NCBI GenBank assembly: GCA_003445555.1
Contig: DMDI01000021.1
Span: forward strand, 1-12,362
Direction of reading: 5' to 3'
DNA: 12,362 bases
From: Desulfotomaculum sp.
Lineage (GTDB): Bacteria; Bacillota; Desulfotomaculia; Desulfotomaculales; Nap2-2B
Shown: in pieces, positions 7,719-12,362 of the stretch
Numbering within the stretch: the stretch's first letter is position 1
Layout: each line of letters begins with the position of its first letter
Notes under the pieces: generated by a model
Told to the model about the DNA's origin: nothing
Database searches by the model: none
What the model saw: only the letters and a program-made list of their open reading frames with translations
Made by a program: the position numbers and the translations under genes

Positions 7719-7995
7719 TTAGAACCCCCCTGTCTGGTTAAATTTTCGGATAATAATTAACTCCGGCTTTGTCGCCGCATTTAGCACAACGTAAAGAAAA
7801 TATTCGGCCTTAAGCCTTTTTGCTTTAAACCATTCATTTTTGGGTTAAAGCTACGGCACCTGTTCCGGCCCGGGCCTTTACTTCAATATACCGCCACTCC
7901 CCCTCCAAACCGGTAAAACGGAGGTAAAAACCCAGGTTTTCTCCCGAAACATCTTTTGGCTCCTGTCCCTGCTCCTGCTCATAACGGATAGCCAC
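7719..7995 (-). pseudogene. Frameshifted C-terminal remnant of a DUF3883-domain (helicase-associated) protein
   Basis: Two minus-strand frames together read as one DUF3883 domain. From 7995 to the TGA at 7834-7836 the reading gives YEQEQGQEPKDVSGENLGF and WRYIEVKARAGTGAVALT. From 7838 to the TAA at 7719-7721 the next frame gives NEWFKAKRLKAEYFLYVV. The family consensus runs straight through as LT(P)NEW, so one extra base sits in CCCAAAAATG (7835-7844). DUF3883 caps large helicase-like proteins in restriction and defence loci; nothing of a helicase remains upstream. The consensus GFD reads GFY here, another sign of decay. The stop lies 2 nt before the DUF262 start, as expected for two genes that were once one operon. 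A sequencing indel is the main alternative, but it would not explain the missing N-terminal part. Confidence 0.72.
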
Positions 7996-8030
7996 TTGTG
8001 TGGTGTTTATCCTAACTTTTTGTGTGGTGT
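7996..8030. repeat. Two copies of an 11-base direct repeat, period 24
   Basis: TTGTGTGGTGT occurs at 7996-8006 and again at 8020-8030. The second copy begins exactly 24 bases after the first. It lies at the point where recognisable DUF3883 sequence stops on the minus strand. It could be an operator for the operon on its left, a trace of a small duplication, or chance. Confidence 0.45.
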
Positions 8031-8127
8031 ATCTTGGAATAATATTCGACGAATTCTTGTTTTTTCCTGCAATCTTACCCTTGGACAGGCAATATGCTGT
8101 CTTAACTTTTTCTGATGGTCGTCCTAT

Positions 8128-8157
8128 ATATTAAAATTGAACACGATAGATTGTCAG
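8128..8157 (-). promoter_or_regulatory. Possible sigma-70-type promoter for the DUF262-cmr operon
   Basis: On the minus strand CTGACA (8152-8157, five of six to TTGACA) is separated by 18 bases from TAATAT (8128-8133, four of six to TATAAT) in an AT-rich setting. It is the best match I found between the amidohydrolase stop and the DUF262 start, and it points into the operon. The transcript would have a leader of about 400 nt that includes the DUF3883 remnant. No experiment supports it. Confidence 0.33.
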
Positions 8158-8300
8158 GTTAAAAAAGATTAAGGTGAAGGGAAGGGAATTGCTTTCAAAA
8201 TGGATAAATTGTTACCGAGAAAAAGAAAATCCTGGTTAGTGAAATAGGCAGAGTAAGCCGTGCTATCCTTCAGGAGTTAGACAAAAGAATGAGAGTCACC

Positions 8301-9857
8301 TTAAACCATTCGTTCCCACTCAATTTTCCCGTCAATAATGGTTAGCATTACTTTTATTTCTTTTATCTCTTCCGGGGTTACTTGAGTGGGGTCAGCGTTT
8401 AAAACCGCCAGGTCGGCCAGTTTACCCGGGCTAATAGTCCCCTTTGCCGTTTCCTCAAAGGAAGCGTAGGCGGCCTGTATGGTGTACATCCTTAACGCCT
8501 CCAAGGGGGAAAGGCCCTCTTGAGGGGCAAGAGCCTGACCCGTCTTTGCCTTCCTGGCCACGGCGGCACAGATTCCGGCTAAAGGATTGCAAGGCACCAT
8601 GGGTGAATCAGAGCTGGCCGCTACCTTTATTCCCTGACGGTGAAAAGAACGAAGGGGATAAAACCAATGAAATTTATCCGGTGGAACTGTCTTAACGTAA
8701 TTTTCTCCGAGGTAATAAAGGAACGGCGGCTGGGTAACTACGATAGCGCCGGTTGTTTTTAACCAGCGCAATAAACCAGGAGGGCAAACGGCACAATGTT
8801 CCAGGCGGTGACGATAATCCGGCCTTGATTTTTGCCGGAGCACAAAATTCAGGGAAGTCAAAGCTGTTTGCAGGGAATGGACATCGTTAACGCGAAGAGC
8901 AAGTTGAAAACCTGCTTTATGGGCCCTAAGGGCGTGACGGTTTAACTCTTCTTGAGACGGGTGGGGGCAGCCGGTGCTCCCGCCAAGGGCTATTTTTACC
9001 CCTCCCAGGCGTAACTGGTTATTGCCGCTGCTCATAAAAAAACCGCTATCTTGGAGTTCATCCAGAGCATCGCTCCCTGCCAGCATCGAGACCCGCAGGG
9101 GCAATATTTCCCGCTCTTTGTACGACTGGAGGGTTTTCCAGTGGGGCAGGTCATTTGTCCAGCCGGTATCCTGAAGGGAGGTAATCCCGTGAGAAAGAAA
9201 CTCTTGAACGGCAAGCCTTACCCCCTGTTCTATTTCCTCTTCGTCCAGGGGCGGCACTCCCTTTTCCACCTGTTCGTTTCTGCCGGCAATGAGGCCGTCA
9301 GGTTCTCCGGTATCTTTCTCCCGGTTAATGTATCCACCTTGAGGGTCTGGAGTATCCCGGGCGATATTTAATAATGACAGGGCCAGGCTGTTTAATACAC
9401 ACTTATTTCCGGACCTGTGCACCAGGATTACCGGGTGATTGGGGGATGCTTCATCCAGTTCCCAACGGTTAGGGGGTCTTCTCCCGGCCAGATAAAATTC
9501 GTCATATTGAGCCGCTCTTACCCATTTACCTTTAGGAATTTTCTCTGCTTTTCGGCGGATAAGCGCCTGAATATCCGCCATATTTTTTGCCGCCGCCGGA
9601 GAACAATCAACGTAAAGCAGGGTGGCGGCAAAAGAAAGGGGGTGGCAATGGGCATCATTGAAACCGGGTACGACTGCCCTGCCTTCACAGTCGATTAACC
9701 TGGTCCTTGCCCCCTGGAACAACCAAAGGGAATTATTGTCTCCTACACCCAGAATCTTATTGCCCTTAATGGCCACCAATTCTGCCTCAGGTTGATCATC
9801 GTTCAGGGTGATCACCCGGGCGTTGGATAAAATTAAATCTGCCACAGTATTAGCCAT
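8301..9857 (-). CDS. YtcJ-type metal-dependent amidohydrolase (Amidohydro_3 family)
   Basis: A 518-aa cytoplasmic hydrolase of the amidohydrolase superfamily, related to YtcJ/NfdA; relatives hydrolyse amides, formamides or imides, and the substrate here is unknown. Seen: the N-terminal beta-sandwich opening ADLILSNARVITLN (6-19), the first metal motif GFNDAHCHP (65-73, H70 and H72), LGGVKIALGGSTG (284-296) with K288 as the candidate carboxylated lysine, RHRLEHCAVCPP (349-360) with H354, VAASSDSPMVPCNPLAG (412-428) with D417, and the closing KLADLAVLNADP (479-490). The usual metal His in 'A-I-H-A' appears as R322 (QLALRVND), which is unusual. No signal peptide or membrane segment is visible. 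The start has only a weak, distant CGGGGA. It follows the YyaL gene on the same strand after 180 nt, so it may have its own promoter. Confidence 0.88.
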   Translation of the reverse strand: MANTVADLILSNARVITLNDDQPEAELVAIKGNKILGVGDNNSLWLFQGARTRLIDCEGRAVVPGFNDAHCHPLSFAATLLYVDCSPAAAKNMADIQALIRRKAEKIPKGKWVRAAQYDEFYLAGRRPPNRWELDEASPNHPVILVHRSGNKCVLNSLALSLLNIARDTPDPQGGYINREKDTGEPDGLIAGRNEQVEKGVPPLDEEEIEQGVRLAVQEFLSHGITSLQDTGWTNDLPHWKTLQSYKEREILPLRVSMLAGSDALDELQDSGFFMSSGNNQLRLGGVKIALGGSTGCPHPSQEELNRHALRAHKAGFQLALRVNDVHSLQTALTSLNFVLRQKSRPDYRHRLEHCAVCPPGLLRWLKTTGAIVVTQPPFLYYLGENYVKTVPPDKFHWFYPLRSFHRQGIKVAASSDSPMVPCNPLAGICAAVARKAKTGQALAPQEGLSPLEALRMYTIQAAYASFEETAKGTISPGKLADLAVLNADPTQVTPEEIKEIKVMLTIIDGKIEWERMV

Positions 9858-10037
9858 AGAGATGAAAATTCCCCGTTGAGATTATTATTAAGGGCACAGG
9901 TAATGGTATTATTTAAAATCCTTAAAACCGGACCATTGTTAAGACCTTTTAAAACTTTCTTAAATATCTTTACCACCAGGCTCTATTTTACCACTTTTAG
10001 GAGGAAGGGGGAATGGTGTTTTATTTTTGGGATGCGG

Positions 10038-12125
10038 TTATGAATTTTTAGTAATATTTTTTTCTTTACTCTTAGAACTGCCGATAATTTGGCTTAACTG
10101 CTCAAAATCTGTTATGGGTGAACGGCAGGCATAGTTTTCACAAATATATACCGCGGTTTTACCGTTGATAGCGCTGTAGTTTTTTAAAAAAGGAGCAACC
10201 TTAAGGAGTTCTTCGTTTGCTTCGCCTTCCGGATAGAAAATTAAAATTGCTTCAGGTAAAAATTCTTTTTGCAGGGTTCGCAAGATTAATGCCGTGTCTT
10301 CATTCTCTCTTTTACCCACGACAATAATCTCTTTAGGAGGCCAGAAGGCTAACTGCCAGGCCGTCAGGAAAAAGGTATAACCCTGCGGAAAACGGTTGAC
10401 CTGACCGGCAAAATACCGCATCTGACGCCAGGCCAGTTCATTAAATTGCTGGTTTCCCGTAAAGCGTGCCAAACGCAGCAAATTAAATGCAGCGACAGAG
10501 TTTCCGGAAGGCAATGCACCGTCGTATAATTCTTTAGAGCGGGCAAGCAAGGGTTCAGCGTCATTTCCAGAAAAGAAAAAGCCACCGTTTTCACCATCCC
10601 AAAATAAGCTGATCATTTGCCCGGTTAGAACCAGGGCCTTTTTTAAATACGTTGAGTCGAAAGTTGCCTCATACAACTCAATTAAGCCCCAGATAAAAAA
10701 AGCGTAATCGTCCAGGCAGGCCTTAAAGGCTGCTTCTCCATCCCGGTAGCGTAGCAGCAGGCGCATGCCATTAATATACATGTTATTCCAAATGAAAGTA
10801 ACGGCCCGGGCAGCAGCTTGTATAAATTCCACGTTCTGGAGTATACGCGCCCCTCTAGCTAGAGCGGCAATCGTTAAGCCGTTCCAGGAAGTCAGGATTT
10901 TATCATCCTTGGCCGGATGGACCCTTTCTTTTCTGGCTAAAAAAAGTTTATACCGCATATCTTCGGTATCTTGTAATGCTTCCAAGAGAAGAGGGTGTTC
11001 CTTTAAGCCGCTTTTAATCAGGTTAGGGATGTTTTTTCCTTCAAAGTTGCCATCTGGGGTTATGTCATAGAGGCGGCAAAAAACGTCCGCTTCCTTTTCA
11101 CCTAAGATCTCTTTTACTTCTAAAGGTGACCAAACGTAAAATTTTCCCTCCACCCCTTCGGAATCTGCGTCTTCGGCGCTGTAAACCCCGCCTTGAGGAG
11201 AAGTCAGTTCCCTTAAAATATACGCAAAAACCTCCTTGGCCACCCTGGCATAAAAATAATTTTTCGTTACCTGGTAAGTTTCCAGGTAAGCATAAGCTAA
11301 TAATGCATTGTCATAAAGCATTTTTTCAAAATGAGGAATAAGCCATTGCTTATCTGTAGAATACCGGGAAAATCCATAACCAAGATGGTCGTAAACTCCC
11401 CCTTTGTACATGCTGGTAAGTGATTTTTCCACCATCTGAAGAGCTTGCCTTTCCATACTTTGTTTATGGTAGCGCAAGAGAAACATCAGTTGATGCGAGG
11501 CAGGAAATTTGGGCGCTTCGCCAAAGCCGCCAAAGAGCGGGTCAAAATGGTCGCATAACTGTTCAAATCCTTTTTCTAAAATATCCTTAGCCGGTTCCCC
11601 GGCAAGTTCAACAGGGCGATATTGAATAACCCGGGTTAACTGTTCTCCTATCTCTATTAACCTTACCGGATCCATTGTCCAGGCATTCTTTACCTGCCCT
11701 AAAATGGTAAGCAGACCTGGTCTTCCCCACTTGTCTTCCTTGGGAAAATAAGTACCGGCAAAGAAAGGCTTTTTATCCGGGGTCATGATGACGGTTAGCG
11801 GCCACCCTCCCTGTCCGGTCAGAGCCTGGCAAACAGACATATAGATGTGGTCAATATCCGGGCGCTCCTCCCGGTCAACCTTAATGGACACGTAATGATC
11901 ATTTAAGACCCGGGCTACTTCTTTATCTTCAAAGGACTCTTTTTCCATCACATGACACCAGTGACAAGTAGAGTAACCTATCGAAAGAAAAACAGGTTTT
12001 TCTTCTGCCCTTGCCTTGGCAAAAGCTTCCTCGCCCCAGGGAAACCAATCCACCGGGTTATTTTTATGCTGCAGCAGGTAAGGACTTTTTTCTGAGGCCA
12101 GCCGGTTTTGGGATTCCTTTTTCAT
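10038..12125 (-). CDS. yyaL: YyaL/SPATA20-type thioredoxin-domain protein (DUF255)
   Basis: A full-length 695-aa member of a widely conserved family whose reaction is unknown. The N-terminal thioredoxin-like domain (about 1-165) begins [14 protein letters not shown] (7-20) and holds the family motif [14 protein letters not shown] (52-65) with the C54-H-W-C57 redox pair, followed by [10 protein letters not shown] and [14 protein letters not shown]. The rest is an alpha/alpha-barrel region like six-hairpin glycosidases and N-acylglucosamine epimerases, with [19 protein letters not shown], the [13 protein letters not shown] segment (here [17 protein letters not shown]) and [16 protein letters not shown]. 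No signal peptide is present, so it is cytoplasmic. The start at 12125 has GAGGGGAG about ten bases upstream. No intact neighbour suggests a pathway. Confidence 0.93.
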   Translation of the reverse strand: MKKESQNRLASEKSPYLLQHKNNPVDWFPWGEEAFAKARAEEKPVFLSIGYSTCHWCHVMEKESFEDKEVARVLNDHYVSIKVDREERPDIDHIYMSVCQALTGQGGWPLTVIMTPDKKPFFAGTYFPKEDKWGRPGLLTILGQVKNAWTMDPVRLIEIGEQLTRVIQYRPVELAGEPAKDILEKGFEQLCDHFDPLFGGFGEAPKFPASHQLMFLLRYHKQSMERQALQMVEKSLTSMYKGGVYDHLGYGFSRYSTDKQWLIPHFEKMLYDNALLAYAYLETYQVTKNYFYARVAKEVFAYILRELTSPQGGVYSAEDADSEGVEGKFYVWSPLEVKEILGEKEADVFCRLYDITPDGNFEGKNIPNLIKSGLKEHPLLLEALQDTEDMRYKLFLARKERVHPAKDDKILTSWNGLTIAALARGARILQNVEFIQAAARAVTFIWNNMYINGMRLLLRYRDGEAAFKACLDDYAFFIWGLIELYEATFDSTYLKKALVLTGQMISLFWDGENGGFFFSGNDAEPLLARSKELYDGALPSGNSVAAFNLLRLARFTGNQQFNELAWRQMRYFAGQVNRFPQGYTFFLTAWQLAFWPPKEIIVVGKRENEDTALILRTLQKEFLPEAILIFYPEGEANEELLKVAPFLKNYSAINGKTAVYICENYACRSPITDFEQLSQIIGSSKSKEKNITKNS

Positions 12126-12193
12126 CTGTTTTTTCTCCCCTCTATTTTTATGCTCTTTGGCAATCCATTTTTTTTCCTATGTTTCCCCTGATT

Positions 12194-12219
12194 CGTTTAA
12201 TTTATTTTAAATTTAAACG
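12194..12219. repeat. AT-rich imperfect inverted repeat upstream of yyaL
   Basis: CGTTTAATTT (12194-12203) is mirrored by AATTTAAACG (12210-12219) with one mismatch. It lies between the stop of the membrane protein at 12250 and the yyaL start at 12125. It could be an operator or a weak terminator stem; the AT-rich arms make a stable RNA hairpin unlikely. Confidence 0.3.
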
Positions 12220-12249
12220 CTTTCTATAAAAATTAATAATTCTTGCCGC

Positions 12250-12349
12250 TTATGTTCCTTTGGTCCTTCTTAAACCAAAAATACCCAGGACAAAGGGTAG
12301 CCAAAAAGTAATCCCGCGGTAAGCAAAAGTTACGACTACCGCTTTTTCA
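12250..12349 (-). CDS. C-terminal end of a flippase-like (UPF0104 / LPG synthase TM-like) membrane protein, N-terminus missing
   Basis: The last 32 codons and the TAA (12250-12252) of a membrane protein. The readable sequence AVVVTFAYRGITFWLPFVLG (20 residues) continues IFGLRRTKGT and ends. An A-x-x-x-YR-x-x-TFWLP-hydrophobic ending followed by a basic tail is typical of the last membrane helix of the lysylphosphatidylglycerol synthase TM / UPF0104 (YbhN-like) family. Relatives move or modify lipids in the cytoplasmic membrane. The gene is cut because the contig runs into adapter sequence at 12350, not because of a mutation. The call rests on about 30 residues, so any multi-pass membrane protein with a similar tail is possible. 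Confidence 0.6.
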
Positions 12350-12362
12350 AGATCGGAAGAGC
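12350..12362 (+). other. Illumina adapter sequence left at the contig end (not genomic)
   Basis: The final 13 bases are AGATCGGAAGAGC, identical to the common start of the Illumina TruSeq adapters. They end the contig exactly, as expected when untrimmed read ends are assembled. The first A could be genomic by chance. These bases should be trimmed and not translated. Confidence 0.95.

Larger units (their letters stand above)
7996..8300. other. 305-base gene-free stretch at the defence/housekeeping boundary
   Basis: No intact gene is visible. Holds the direct repeat at 7996-8030 and the promoter-like element at 8128-8157. On the minus strand the DUF3883 frame stays open up to a TAA at 8131-8133, but those residues match nothing I recognise and carry no start codon with a ribosome site. 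On the plus strand two short overlapping readings (about 8185-8325; LLSKWINCYREKENPG, then LVSEIGRVSRAILQELDKR) look protein-like and are offset by one frame, which may mark a decayed gene of unknown family. No strong GC hairpin with a T-run follows the amidohydrolase stop. Confidence 0.5.

Noticed and set aside
7866..7877. GC-rich palindrome GGCCCGGGCC as a possible terminator or operator
   Set aside because: It lies inside the DUF3883 remnant reading (Lys-Ala-Arg-Ala), has no loop and no T-run, and is explained by coding.
10013..10051. 12-codon plus-strand frame ([12 protein letters not shown]) with AGGAGG upstream
   Set aside because: The ribosome site looks good, but the peptide is tiny, overlaps the end of yyaL in the opposite direction, and no promoter is evident.
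1..12362. CRISPR array, cas1, cas2 or cas6
   Set aside because: I looked for regularly spaced repeats and for these proteins and found none; they may lie elsewhere in the genome.
1..12362. tRNA, rRNA, riboswitch or insertion sequence
   Set aside because: No cloverleaf, rRNA-like stretch, conserved riboswitch core, transposase or terminal inverted repeats were recognisable.

Overview
The window looks like an assembled contig from a Gram-positive, probably clostridial (Firmicutes) genome or metagenome. The reasons are strong GGAGG-type ribosome binding sites, 4-base ATGA overlaps, moderate-to-low GC, and a YyaL-type thioredoxin protein beside a YtcJ-type amidohydrolase. The lineage is an inference. 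The right edge ends in exactly 13 bases of Illumina adapter, so 12349 is the last biological base. The left edge cuts a gene. Every gene I can support lies on the minus strand, so the window reads right to left.

Right part (12349 to 8301), ordinary metabolic genes: the last 32 codons of a flippase-like (UPF0104/LPG synthase TM-like) membrane protein, a full-length YyaL/SPATA20-type thioredoxin-domain protein, and a YtcJ-type metal-dependent amidohydrolase that lacks one expected metal-ligand histidine.

Middle (8300 to 7719), a boundary with no intact gene. It holds a promoter-like element, an 11-base direct repeat with a 24-base period, and a frameshifted remnant of a DUF3883 domain, the kind found at the C-terminus of defence-associated helicases.

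Left part (7716 to 1), a defence operon. It starts with a DUF262-DUF1524 (GmrSD-like) nuclease-family protein that begins 2 nt after the DUF3883 remnant. A Cmr-type type III CRISPR effector follows: cmr1, a Cas7-like RAMP subunit, a large Cas10 of Csx11 type, and the first 230 codons of cmr4. The genes are tightly packed, with two ATGA overlaps. The order cmr1-RAMP-cas10-cmr4 differs from classical III-B (cmr1-cas10-cmr3-cmr4) and fits the III-C (MTH326/Csx11-like) arrangement. Cas10 has lost the recognisable active-site motifs of both its domains: the palm GGDD reads SPDQ and the HD motif reads HL. The candidate RNase aspartate of Cmr4 is present. I therefore infer a complex that cuts bound RNA but makes no cyclic oligoadenylate and no HD-dependent DNA cut. 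No CRISPR array, cas1/cas2, cas6, cmr5 or cmr6 lies in the window; cmr5 and cmr6 would be expected beyond base 1.
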